From contig JANQGX010000007.1 in NCBI GenBank assembly GCA_028282885.1, positions 62,001 to 126,000 of the forward strand: DNA of 64,000 nt. The letters are read 5' to 3'. Source of the stretch: SAR324 cluster bacterium (lineage in GTDB: Bacteria; SAR324; XYD2-FULL-50-16). Under the pieces are notes generated by a model. That model did no database searches, had not been told where the DNA came from, and was given only the letters and a program-made list of their open reading frames with translations. A program made the translations under genes and the position numbers. Below, piece after piece: positions 18,522 through 27,364 of the stretch (the first letter of the stretch is position 1; each line of letters opens with the position of its first letter).

Positions 18522-19091
18522 GTGTTAAGAATTTCCGGTGGCAATCTGAAAGGATCAAAGGTTATAATTCCCAAGGGTGATCGATTCCGTCCTACGCTGG
18601 CTAAATCAAGGGAGGCCATGTTCAATGTCATTAACAGTCGATACCATCTCAGTAAGTACACGGCGGTAGATCTGTTTGCAGGAAGTGGAATCCTGGGATT
18701 TGAAGCGCTCAGCAGGGGCATCCCAAATGCGGTTTTTATAGACACGGACCAACAAACGGTATCTTTGATCAGAAAAAACATCAACAATCTCTCATTACAA
18801 AAGCGAACCACGCTGGTTTCGGGTAACGCAATCCAATGGATAAAGAAACAGCATTTCAAACAATCCCGCTACCTGTTCCTGAGCGATCCTCCTTATCAAA
18901 CCACGTTGGCACAGGAGATTTTAATTCTGTTCTCCCAGCTCTCGGGAATACCAAACGGCAGTTTGCTTATTACCGAAACCCATAAAGAAAAAACACTGGT
19001 TCCGCCTGAAAACCTGGATCACTTTCAGCATAAATCATACGGAATAACAAATTTGGATTTTTTCGAGATCAACAAACAGGAGAACCTATGA
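18522..19091 (+). CDS. rsmD: 16S rRNA (guanine966-N2)-methyltransferase
   Basis: RsmD methylates G966 of 16S rRNA in the small ribosomal subunit. The 189 residues start at a GTG and read LRISGGNLKG at the N-terminus, RFRPTLAKSREAMFNVI, the SAM-binding VDLFAGSG (49-56) and the catalytic DPPY at 122-125, all family marks. It overlaps the next gene by 4 bases (ATGA). Confidence 0.9.
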   Translation: MLRISGGNLKGSKVIIPKGDRFRPTLAKSREAMFNVINSRYHLSKYTAVDLFAGSGILGFEALSRGIPNAVFIDTDQQTVSLIRKNINNLSLQKRTTLVSGNAIQWIKKQHFKQSRYLFLSDPPYQTTLAQEILILFSQLSGIPNGSLLITETHKEKTLVPPENLDHFQHKSYGITNLDFFEINKQENL

Positions 19092-19819
19092 AGACCCTGG
19101 CCGCCTTTCTGATATTCATAGCGTTAGTCGCCCCTGTCCATGCCAAAAACGGATCCTTCCTGATTCTCAAATCTGCTTATTTATACGAAAAGAAAACACA
19201 GAAAGGGAAGAAAACGCTGACTAGGGAAAAAAAAGCATACGAGGTTACAGATATCTACATTGCTTCAGGTTCTTCACTTATGTTCCGAATCATGCTGCCG
19301 GATAAGAAAAACGAGATTAATGGAACCGGCTTTATTGTTGAAACGGAATCTGAATTAAACAACCTCGGTCTTAAAGAGGTAAAGGTTTACCCCGACTTGC
19401 CGGAATCCAAAAGCAACCTGACCAGTTTTTATTTCATCCCATCCAACCAGGTAACCTTCACCGGAAAAACATCGATCTCGGCTGATTTTCCAAAACTGGT
19501 CTGGAAGGCTGTGAATTTCAAAGCGAGTATCCCATCCGAAGTCTGGGTTCCGGAATGGGCCGGGATTTATAGACCAAGCAAGGATGCTGCCTGGTTAAAT
19601 AAAACCTATGACAGTCTGGTTAGAAAAAAACTGGATAAAATCCTTGAAGAGAAAATACTGACCGGGCAGGTGGACATTGGATTCACCAAAGAGCAAGTGC
19701 GTTTGTCACTCGGCGATCCTTCTGAAGAACATTTGATGGAAGATGATACCAAACTGGAATGGATCTACCCGGGGCACAAAATAATATTTCTGAATGGAAC
19801 TGTTTCCCGGGTGCTTTAG
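19088..19819 (+). CDS. Secreted protein with a BamE/SmpA-like C-terminal motif
   Basis: 243 residues with a clear signal peptide (MKTLAAFLIFIALVAPVHA), so probably periplasmic. The mid part is strand-rich and unclassified. The end (about 195-243) reads ILTGQVDIGFTKEQVRLSLGDPSEE, then KLEWIYPGHKIIFLNGTV, like the SmpA/OmlA (BamE) fold, in which a GMTxxQVxxxLG helix is followed by strands. There is no lipobox. The 4-base overlap with rsmD suggests co-translation. Role unknown. Confidence 0.6.
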   Translation: MKTLAAFLIFIALVAPVHAKNGSFLILKSAYLYEKKTQKGKKTLTREKKAYEVTDIYIASGSSLMFRIMLPDKKNEINGTGFIVETESELNNLGLKEVKVYPDLPESKSNLTSFYFIPSNQVTFTGKTSISADFPKLVWKAVNFKASIPSEVWVPEWAGIYRPSKDAAWLNKTYDSLVRKKLDKILEEKILTGQVDIGFTKEQVRLSLGDPSEEHLMEDDTKLEWIYPGHKIIFLNGTVSRVL

Positions 19820-19822
19820 AGA

Positions 19823-21460
19823 CTATTTGGAAGATTTCGCACATCTGAAGCCAACATCCTTCCAGCCATAGGTCGGATTGCTGCTGTTTCTGTACCAACC
19901 CACAGTATTAGCTGAAGGTAATGCCCAGGACCCACCCCTGATAACCTTTTCCCTGCCGATTTTAGTCGTTCTGTAGGGACTTCCGGGATACGGTCTCAAA
20001 TAGCTGTCCACCCATTCCCTGACGTTCCCGGCCAGGTGTTTAACCCCGTAGGGAGATACATCCTTGGTTGGAGATTCGATGGATTCCGGACCGAGGGAAC
20101 CGGACTCAAGAGTTCGGGCATACCCGCTGTAAAACTTGCTACCACTCCAGGGATAGATTTGGCCGTTAACACCACGAAATGCTTTTTCCCACTCCACCTC
20201 TTTGGGTAGTCTTTTACCATTGACACTGCAATAGCGATGCGCATCTTTCCAGCTAACCATAGTGACCGGTTCATCTTCCTTACCGGCAGGGATTTTCCCC
20301 CCGGGCCATGACTTCGGCGGCCTATGCTTGAAGCGGTCTACAAAGGCTTTATAGGCCCTGTTAGAAACCTCCGTTATGTCAATATAATAGCTTTTTAGTG
20401 GAACTTTGAATGCTGGGAATGAAATCTCGCCTCCCTTATTTGATCCCATAATAAATGAACCGGCCGGGATACGAACCATTTCGCCGGATGAAGATGCTCT
20501 TTTCACCCTGGAGTTTCCACTGCCTTTCGAACTCGTCTCATCGCCAAATTGGATTGTCTGGGCCCATTCAATAACACCATTGTAGATATTCAGCATCTTC
20601 AGTGATGCGATGTATTGTCCCTTACGACTTTTTATATTTCCATAGATGAACGCATCAACTCCATAAAGCTCACCCATCCTTTTAGCTTTCTGTTCATCAA
20701 TGAAATCTTCCATGTTTAACTTCTGCTCTTCCAGAATCAACTGTAGGTTTTCACGATCAACAACCTGAAATTGCCCATCTTTTGTAATAGCAACGGATAG
20801 AAAATCGATCAATTTATTCACATCAAATGAGCTTTTGACACTCCAAAAACTGATCTGATTGATTCTACTGGCTTTCAAACGATCATTATCCTGTTTTACC
20901 AGGGAGTTGGTTTTAACTGCCAGATTTTTAATCAAAATAGTGTCCCTGCTCAGATCAGAAGTTTGAAAGATATCAGCCCAGACAATCGCCGAGCTTTCCA
21001 CATCAATGGCTTTTAAAACAATAGTATCCTGGTAGAACCTACCATAGACGAACAGATCCACCCCCAGTAGTTTTCCCAGTTCTTTGTATGTATCCGAGGA
21101 GACCATTCCCGACAGATTGAATCGTTGCTCGCGTAGAATCAGTTGAAGTTTGGAACGATCAATCACCCTGAATCTTCTCTTTTGCACGAGTTCATTTTCG
21201 GTAAAATCTATCAACTCCGTGACGATCGATTTGTCAAGGTTGCCCTGGATTCGGGAAAAAGCTACTGTTCCATACTTCCTTCCGGGTAATTCACTGAGAG
21301 AGATTGCAATCTGTTTTGCCAACTGAAGCGAATCGAAGGCAAATGTCTCTTGGGGATAAAAGGAGGTACCTGTGAAGAGGAAGAGCGTCGTGAACAATAC
21401 TAGTGTTGTGCTGAAGGAATTATCTTTTGTTTTTTTGCCTCGATCTGTTTTTAATATCAT
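19823..21460 (-). CDS. Exported protein with two CsgG-like domains and an FGE-sulfatase-like domain
   Basis: 545 residues. A hydrophobic stretch near 18-38 fits a signal peptide. Two homologous CsgG-like units follow: about 60-170 with FRVIDRSKLQLILREQ and LLGVDLFVYG, and about 200-305 with FQVVDRENLQLILEEQ and LYGVDAFIYG. Residues 325-545 are an FGE/SUMF1 fold (MVRIPAGSFIMGS, then VIRGGSW, then VGFRC). The paired active-site cysteines of true FGE (the CYRYRC segment of human SUMF1) are absent, so formylglycine formation is unlikely and a binding role is more probable. It converges on the BamE-like gene. Confidence 0.8.
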   Translation of the reverse strand: MILKTDRGKKTKDNSFSTTLVLFTTLFLFTGTSFYPQETFAFDSLQLAKQIAISLSELPGRKYGTVAFSRIQGNLDKSIVTELIDFTENELVQKRRFRVIDRSKLQLILREQRFNLSGMVSSDTYKELGKLLGVDLFVYGRFYQDTIVLKAIDVESSAIVWADIFQTSDLSRDTILIKNLAVKTNSLVKQDNDRLKASRINQISFWSVKSSFDVNKLIDFLSVAITKDGQFQVVDRENLQLILEEQKLNMEDFIDEQKAKRMGELYGVDAFIYGNIKSRKGQYIASLKMLNIYNGVIEWAQTIQFGDETSSKGSGNSRVKRASSSGEMVRIPAGSFIMGSNKGGEISFPAFKVPLKSYYIDITEVSNRAYKAFVDRFKHRPPKSWPGGKIPAGKEDEPVTMVSWKDAHRYCSVNGKRLPKEVEWEKAFRGVNGQIYPWSGSKFYSGYARTLESGSLGPESIESPTKDVSPYGVKHLAGNVREWVDSYLRPYPGSPYRTTKIGREKVIRGGSWALPSANTVGWYRNSSNPTYGWKDVGFRCAKSSK

Positions 21461-21718
21461 TATCTTGTCTGTTGTTCTGAAAGTGACATTTTGGTTTTTT
21501 TGAGTAGTAAACCGATCTGTATTGTTATCTTTAAATTACAAAGATTTATTACCTATTCTCGATTGCGAACTTCGGTAAATCTGTGTAATGATACGCTATT
21601 GTTTGTACATATCACGTCAAAAAACGACGCGCAAACTATATGCCCGGTACCCCGTTTACACGTAAAATATAAAGCATACCTGCTGATTAAGCAAGAATAG
21701 TTGTTTTCCAGGAGATTC

Positions 21719-22435
21719 ATGTCGCTTTACATCATATCCACACCCATCGGAAATCCGGGTGATATCACCCTTCGTGCTGTTGAAACATTGAAAGAGGTCG
21801 ATATTCTGATCTGCGAAGAGTTGAAAATCGGACGTAAACTATTAAAATCCTTAAATATAAAAAAAGAGTTGCTCAACCTGAATGAACATAACGAAAAAGA
21901 AGAAACTGAAGAGATTCTCCAGGAACTGCTCAAAGGCAAAACAGCAGCACTTTTTTCAGATTGCGGCACACCACTTTTTGCGGATCCGGGAACATATCTT
22001 GTTAAACGCTGTATAGAGACGGGATTGAGAGTTATTCCCATTCCGGGAGCTTCTTCCCTATTAGCAGCGCTTGTAACAGCCGGAACTCAGCTTGATAATT
22101 TCTATTATGCCGGTTTTCTTCCCAGAAAATCGGAAGAGAGAAAAATCGAAATCCGCAAGTTAATCCCGTATACCTGCCCCGTTGTGATATACGATGCACC
22201 TTATCGACTGAAATCCCTGCTGGTCGATTTAAAAGCCGAGCTTCCATCTTTTCGGGAAATCAGTCTTGCTCTTTCTTTAACACAGCCGGACGAAAAAATC
22301 CTTTATGGAACCATAACCGAGATCTTGCAGCAACTCGAACCTGATATTCCCAAAAAGGAGTTCGTCATCATCTTGAAACCGGCACTAATTAGAAAAAAAA
22401 GCAAAAAGTATGTCAAAAAAAGGCGGAGACGCTAA
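21719..22435 (+). CDS. rsmI: RsmI-like tetrapyrrole-methylase-fold methyltransferase
   Basis: The start at 21719 is fixed by GGAG at 21711-21714; an in-frame start at 21701 has no ribosome-binding site. The 239 residues open with LYIISTPIGNPGDITLRAVETL and contain FSDCGTPLFADPG and PIPGASSLLAAL, the SAM pocket of RsmI, which 2'-O-methylates C1402 of 16S rRNA. The usual EDTRHT segment reads EELKIGRKLL and the YESPHRL segment reads YDAPYRL, so it belongs to a divergent branch. The tail is strongly basic (KKSKKYVKKRRRR), suggesting RNA contact. Confidence 0.75.
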   Translation: MSLYIISTPIGNPGDITLRAVETLKEVDILICEELKIGRKLLKSLNIKKELLNLNEHNEKEETEEILQELLKGKTAALFSDCGTPLFADPGTYLVKRCIETGLRVIPIPGASSLLAALVTAGTQLDNFYYAGFLPRKSEERKIEIRKLIPYTCPVVIYDAPYRLKSLLVDLKAELPSFREISLALSLTQPDEKILYGTITEILQQLEPDIPKKEFVIILKPALIRKKSKKYVKKRRRR

Positions 22436-22449
22436 TAGCAATGATGATT

Positions 22450-24240
22450 TCAAAACCCTTTTTGACATATCGAGTCGATCTGTTTACCCCACTTTGATTG
22501 AACCGATCGGAAGACATCCTCATTTTCAACCAACTCCTCCGGATACCACGGTTTCATTCTGCAATCAATAATGACAGGTCCTTCAAATGCAATGTGGAGT
22601 CTTTCGATACTGATATTGCCATAAATATCCGATGCGGGTTCAAAGCGTGTGAAGACGGTCCAGATAAACTCTGATGTGGATTCGCATGCAGTTATAGGAT
22701 CATCGACCAGAAAGACCATACTGTAGTCCCTTACGGAAGGTTCATTCACCAGTTTCCCGGCAAGTTCCGGTTCCAACTTGTAAGGTGTTCCCTTGACACA
22801 CAAAGCGCCGGGGCAGAACATTTTTGCCGATGAAAACGAATTGTCGACGAAACTGCCGGACCAGTCCGCTTTCAAAGTTCTGACTTTTTCTCCGATACCC
22901 AGTAGAATTGCCTTGCTCCCCTTGTTCACGGCAGGACCGGTGTAATCCAGGGTATCCTGGGAGATATTTGAAAGAATGTAAAGGTCACGCCTGAAATCAG
23001 CTCTTTCCAATACACGCAGGAACAGTTCTTTGAAATCGGTGATATTACACTCCTGGTCCGTTATCAGAAGAAATTTGGTCATGGAAAGATGTCCTTCTCC
23101 AAGAATTCTGAGAGCTGCGGTAAACGCTTCCTTGTAATATCTGTTTTTCACTATGGCCGCAGCCATGGTGTGAACTCCGGATTCCTCATATGCCCATACT
23201 TTTTTTACATTGGGTAACACCAATGGGAAAAGAGGCTCCAGAATTTCCTGGAGGTATTCGGCGATATAATGATCTTCCTGTGGTGGTTTACCGACAATAG
23301 TAGCAGGGTAAATGGCATTGTTCCGATGATGGATAGACTCTATATCTGCGTAAGGATAATCGTGACGCAAGGAATAATAGCCATAATGATCTCCAAAGGG
23401 ACCTTCTGGAACTCTTTTATGCGGGGGGATACAACCCAGAAGAGCAAAATCACAATCCAACAGAATCCGATGGCTGGTTTCCTTGATTCTTTTAATACTG
23501 ACCCGTTCTCCCATTAATAGTGAAGCAAACAGAAGTTCCGGAATATCTTCAGGTAGGGGAGAGATGGCAGCAAGGGTCAGGGCAGGCGGTCCACCGACGA
23601 AGATGCCCACAGGCAGAGAAGACGAATTTTGCTCCGCTTCATGATAATGGTATCCGCCACCGCGGTGAATCTGCATATGAACACCGGCCTGTACCTGATT
23701 GTGCAACTGAATCCGATACATCCCCAGGTTTCCTTTTCCTGTACTCGGACTTTCGGTATAGACCAGCGGCAAGGTGATAAAAGCTCCTCCGTCTTTCTCC
23801 CAGCTTTTGACCTGTGGAAGGAGGGTTAAATCCACCGGATCGATCCGATTCTGGAAGACAGGACCGTTTTTTCTGTTTTTGAGACCTATCTTGATTGCAT
23901 TCCATGCCAGTTTCCTCGCCTTCCAGAGTTTATCCAAACTTGGGGGTAAAATGGTGAGCAGGGTTTCGGCCACTTCCTTGATAAATCGTTTGGGATAAGC
24001 TCCAAAAGCGATTTCCAGTCGTTTTTCGGAACCATACAGGTTTGTAACAACAGGGAATTTTGTTCCTTTTACTTTGGTAAATAAGACGGCGGGTCCTTTT
24101 CGTTTTACCAACTCCCTTTGCACGCAGGCCAACTCAAGATTGGGATCAATTTCATCCTCAAATATCCACAACTCCCCTCGCTTGTTCAAGACATCAACCC
24201 ACTCGCTTGTACTTCTTATGATTGATTTTTTATCGGCCAT
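22450..24240 (-). CDS. UbiD-family (prenylated-FMN) decarboxylase
   Basis: 596 residues with the UbiD pattern: MYRIQLHNQVQAGVHMQIHRGGGYHYHEAE, PVGIFVGGPPALTLAA, EGPFGDHYGYY and AIYPATIVGKPPQEDHYIAE. UbiD enzymes decarboxylate aromatic or unsaturated acids with prenylated FMN. Typical roles are ubiquinone synthesis or the futalosine menaquinone route. It is longer than E. coli UbiD, like the menaquinone-type branch. No ubiX or mqn gene is in the window. It overlaps lspA by 11 bases. Confidence 0.85.
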   Translation of the reverse strand: MADKKSIIRSTSEWVDVLNKRGELWIFEDEIDPNLELACVQRELVKRKGPAVLFTKVKGTKFPVVTNLYGSEKRLEIAFGAYPKRFIKEVAETLLTILPPSLDKLWKARKLAWNAIKIGLKNRKNGPVFQNRIDPVDLTLLPQVKSWEKDGGAFITLPLVYTESPSTGKGNLGMYRIQLHNQVQAGVHMQIHRGGGYHYHEAEQNSSSLPVGIFVGGPPALTLAAISPLPEDIPELLFASLLMGERVSIKRIKETSHRILLDCDFALLGCIPPHKRVPEGPFGDHYGYYSLRHDYPYADIESIHHRNNAIYPATIVGKPPQEDHYIAEYLQEILEPLFPLVLPNVKKVWAYEESGVHTMAAAIVKNRYYKEAFTAALRILGEGHLSMTKFLLITDQECNITDFKELFLRVLERADFRRDLYILSNISQDTLDYTGPAVNKGSKAILLGIGEKVRTLKADWSGSFVDNSFSSAKMFCPGALCVKGTPYKLEPELAGKLVNEPSVRDYSMVFLVDDPITACESTSEFIWTVFTRFEPASDIYGNISIERLHIAFEGPVIIDCRMKPWYPEELVENEDVFRSVQSKWGKQIDSICQKGF

Positions 24241-24712
24241 GGTTATCCTTTTTCTTACGGAAACTCTGCCAGATGATCAGCACAAATCCGATACTGATCA
24301 GGTCGTCTGCAAAATTATTTACAAAAAAGCCGGTATCGTAAAAATGAAAAAACATGTAGTCGGTTACCTGGCCTCTAAACGCCCGATCGATGAGATTCCC
24401 TATAGCTCCTGAAAGGATCAACGTAAATCCCCATTTTTCGCCGGTACTAAGGCTTTTCCATTGCTTGATGATATAAACTGATAGACCAATGATGACGATG
24501 AGCGAAACTCCGGACAGCAGCGGACTCCGAATATTGTCAGGCAGATCGGCCAGCAAACTGAATGAGATGCCCTGATTTTCCTGGTAGGTAAGATGGATAA
24601 AGTTAGGAATTAATTCGATGTAATCATAAGGCGTCAGGTTATTCCGAACCACCACCTTGATAACCTGGTCTATGGCAACAAATATCACAATGAGAACAAC
24701 ATAAAATATCAT
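24230..24712 (-). CDS. lspA: Lipoprotein signal peptidase (signal peptidase II)
   Basis: LspA cleaves signal peptides of lipidated prolipoproteins in the inner membrane. 160 residues with four hydrophobic segments and the catalytic aspartates D109 (GAIGNLIDR) and D136 (FFVNNFADD). The window encodes several lipoproteins that would be its substrates. It precedes the UbiD gene with an 11-base overlap, so both are one transcript. Confidence 0.92.
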   Translation of the reverse strand: MIFYVVLIVIFVAIDQVIKVVVRNNLTPYDYIELIPNFIHLTYQENQGISFSLLADLPDNIRSPLLSGVSLIVIIGLSVYIIKQWKSLSTGEKWGFTLILSGAIGNLIDRAFRGQVTDYMFFHFYDTGFFVNNFADDLISIGFVLIIWQSFRKKKDNHGR

Positions 24713-24947
24713 TTAGCAACCTTAAGTTATTATCGTCCGGCTTTCGTGTATGTCCTGCTTTTTAAAATGTCGATGTTACTCGTTCTCCCTTCCCTTGCCA
24801 AGCCTACTTTTGCAGAACCAATGCGTTCCTCTTAACAGGTTGCTGATGACAACCATTGTTCCTTATCCCGAATCTGTTTTGTTGGATTTCCGACCATAAT
24901 CAATTTCCCGCTGATTACCTGTTGCAGAGGAAAAGCGATAATTTCCT

Positions 24948-24975
24948 TTGACAATCACCTTCCTTAGTATATAAA
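24948..24975 (+). promoter_or_regulatory. Promoter for the binding-lipoprotein gene
   Basis: A perfect TTGACA at 24948-24953 and TATAAA at 24970-24975 are 16 bases apart (a TATATA reading is also possible). Transcription would start about 280 bases before the ATG at 25266, giving an unusually long leader. Confidence 0.5.
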
Positions 24976-25265
24976 AATGATATTCGATAACGGTGGTAAT
25001 TCCGTCGACTTTGGATGCGGTTGATGGTAGCTGTACGATACTCCCTGAAAACTCCACGGATTACCAATATTATTGAATCAGTGATATATCATCCGGGCTC
25101 TGTTTGAGCTTTAAGCAGTAACAGCTCCACGCTTTCTCAACCTTAAATGGGATATTGAGGCTGGATTGGCAGGATTGTTGCCAATGATACTGCTCAGATC
25201 CAATCCTGGGATTGAAACTGCAAATCAAGGTTCTGTACGGATCTGAAACCGAAATTGGAGAATAT
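24976..25265 (+). promoter_or_regulatory. Long leader with mutually exclusive stems
   Basis: No gene is seen here. Two pairings compete. ATTGGCA (25165-25171) pairs with TGCCAAT (25179-25185), and GGATTGG (25163-25169) pairs with CCAATCC (25200-25206). Both use the same left arm. It resembles an attenuator or switch layout, but I recognise no known riboswitch core. Confidence 0.3.
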
Positions 25266-26384
25266 ATGTTGAAAATAAGAAATATACTGCTGATATCAGC
25301 AATCATATTTTTTATTATTTCGAGTTCCGGGTGTGAGAAAGACAATATCATTAAAATCGGCGTTGCTGGACCTCACAGCGGTGACCAGGCTCAATCGGGC
25401 ATATCATCGAAAAACGCCGTGATGCTGGCTGCCGACAACATCAACGAAGCCGGCGGTATTCTGGGGAAAAAAATCCAGATCATTGCGGAAGATGACGTCT
25501 GCAAACCTGAGGTCGCAGTTAATGTTGCATCAAAACTGGTCAGCGAAGGAGTGGTAGCTGTCATCGGTCATATATGTGATGATGCCACCGCCGCTGCCCT
25601 GGAAGTCTACAACAAAAACGACATTCCCCTGGTTTCTCCATCCTCCACCAATTCCGACCTGACCCTTCAAAACAAAGATGGATTTTTTTTCAGAACCTCT
25701 CCGCATGACAAAGCGCAGGCAGCTATCCTGACCAAATTTATTGCAGGAAAACAGAAAGCATCCAAGGTGGCGATTATCAGCGACGGGGGTGAAAAAAGCA
25801 GGCATCTTGCCAATTTGGTTGGAAGGGAGCTGTCGAGCAAGGGAGTATTGGTTGTATACCGAACAGAAGTCAAACCCGGCTCTGATGATTATTCGGGACT
25901 GATATCCAATCTGAAAAACACTGCCCCGGATGTGGTTTTCTATGCGGGATATTATCCCGAGGGCACCAAGCTGGTCATTCAGATTCGCAAAAGTAATCTT
26001 CACTCCGTGTTTATATCAGGCGACGGACTCAAGGATCCTTCCTTTTTGGAGACTGCAGGCAAACACGCTGAAGGCTGCTACGTCTCTTCTACGGCAGATA
26101 TATCTCACAATCCTGCAGCCCTTGCCATCAATAAAAAACTTGAAGCAAGAGGGCAGGAGCCGGGGACATTTGGATTACAGGCTCATGCTGGCGCAACCGC
26201 TGTTTTCAGTGCAATCAGCAAAGCTCAATCCATTAGAGGCAGGGAAATCGCTGGAACTCTCAGAACCAACAAAGTATCGACTGCACTCGGAACCATCTCA
26301 TTCGACCAATACGGAGATATCACCGGGTCCGGATATTCCGTCTTCCAAGTTGTAAACGGGACATTTGAACCTATCACCTGGTAA
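25266..26384 (+). CDS. Branched-chain-amino-acid-type ABC transporter substrate-binding lipoprotein
   Basis: A type I periplasmic binding protein of 372 residues (Peripla_BP_6, LivJ/LivK-like). The chosen ATG has GGAG 7 bases upstream and gives a lipoprotein signal ending ISSSGC. The mature part reads IKIGVAGPHSGDQAQSG, AADNINEAGGILGKKIQI and VAVIGHICDDATAAA, then SPSSTNSDLT, the usual ligand-binding order. Likely ligands are branched-chain or other amino acids or amides. No permease or ATPase genes are adjacent, so it either uses a remote transporter or acts as a sensor. Confidence 0.85.
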   Translation: MLKIRNILLISAIIFFIISSSGCEKDNIIKIGVAGPHSGDQAQSGISSKNAVMLAADNINEAGGILGKKIQIIAEDDVCKPEVAVNVASKLVSEGVVAVIGHICDDATAAALEVYNKNDIPLVSPSSTNSDLTLQNKDGFFFRTSPHDKAQAAILTKFIAGKQKASKVAIISDGGEKSRHLANLVGRELSSKGVLVVYRTEVKPGSDDYSGLISNLKNTAPDVVFYAGYYPEGTKLVIQIRKSNLHSVFISGDGLKDPSFLETAGKHAEGCYVSSTADISHNPAALAINKKLEARGQEPGTFGLQAHAGATAVFSAISKAQSIRGREIAGTLRTNKVSTALGTISFDQYGDITGSGYSVFQVVNGTFEPITW

Positions 26385-26415
26385 TCCTGTCACTTTAACC
26401 ACGCAAGTCTAGTCT

Positions 26416-27249
26416 ATGATTTCACAAAACCTGTTGCACAGAATAATAACAGGGCTTCCCCTTGCCGCTCTATTCATCTGGTTTGTTTTTGGTGCCAGTG
26501 AGGTCGTCTTTATCGGCATTTCCCTGTTCATAGGGATAATAGGATACTATGAATATGGAAGCATGCTGAATGTGAAAGGTATCTCCATTCGAAAATCGGT
26601 CCTTTATCTTTCATTAGTTCTGCTTTTCCTGATTGTGTGGTTTGCGGACAGAGGTGATTATCAATATGCGGGTATAGCTTTCATCGCCGTTTTAGGTCTT
26701 TTAGTGATATTTTCCATATCGCGAAAAGGATTAAACGGCAAACTTCTGCTCTGGTACCTGCTTCCTGCGCTTTGGATTACAGCCCCCATAATGCTTCTCT
26801 ATGGGCTCCGCTTCAGGCTTCACCCTGAAAAAGGATCTTTTTTGATCTTTTTTGTAATTCTTGTTGCAGCCATCAACGATATTTTTGCCTACTTTGGGGG
26901 CAAGAGGTTTGGACAACGCCCTCTGGCACCTACCGTCAGCCCGAAAAAAACCGTCGAGGGGAGTGTTTTTGGAATCGCGGGTGGTCTAATAATCGGAATT
27001 CCCTACACCTACATTTGCCTAACCGACCTCATTTCGATTTGGCAGTCTGCAATTATCATTTTAATTCTTGTAATATCATCCCAATCGGGTGATTTACTGG
27101 AATCCAGCCTGAAACGGTATTGCGGAGTAAAAGACTCCAGCCGCCTTATTCCTGGGCATGGGGGGCTTCTCGATCGGATCGATGCTTATTTGCTAGCGTT
27201 ACCCGTTTTCATTGGGCTATTATATATTTTTGGCATCATTGTTTATTGA
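26416..27249 (+). CDS. cdsA: Phosphatidate cytidylyltransferase
   Basis: CdsA makes CDP-diacylglycerol from phosphatidate and CTP, the branch point to all phospholipids. 277 residues with multiple membrane helices and the signature SPKKTVEGS, then SQSGDLLESSLKRYCGVKDSS and the metal-binding PGHGGLLDRIDA. It starts the cdsA-dxr-rseP series seen in many bacteria; uppS, which often precedes it, is not here. Confidence 0.93.
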   Translation: MISQNLLHRIITGLPLAALFIWFVFGASEVVFIGISLFIGIIGYYEYGSMLNVKGISIRKSVLYLSLVLLFLIVWFADRGDYQYAGIAFIAVLGLLVIFSISRKGLNGKLLLWYLLPALWITAPIMLLYGLRFRLHPEKGSFLIFFVILVAAINDIFAYFGGKRFGQRPLAPTVSPKKTVEGSVFGIAGGLIIGIPYTYICLTDLISIWQSAIIILILVISSQSGDLLESSLKRYCGVKDSSRLIPGHGGLLDRIDAYLLALPVFIGLLYIFGIIVY

Positions 27250-27364
27250 TTTTCGTCATTTCGAATAGCCAACCTTTGCGTTCCTGGATCTCGATGACTT
27301 GCATTCTTGAATCGACCCAGCAGAACAATCCGAAATAAGTCTATCAGATCACTTTATTTGCAAA

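Noticed and set aside
19823-21460. Formylglycine-generating enzyme
   Set aside because: The paired active-site cysteines are missing, although the fold is FGE-like.
24863-25057. 64-codon minus-strand frame upstream of the binding lipoprotein
   Set aside because: It has no family features, and a plus-strand promoter and leader occupy the region.
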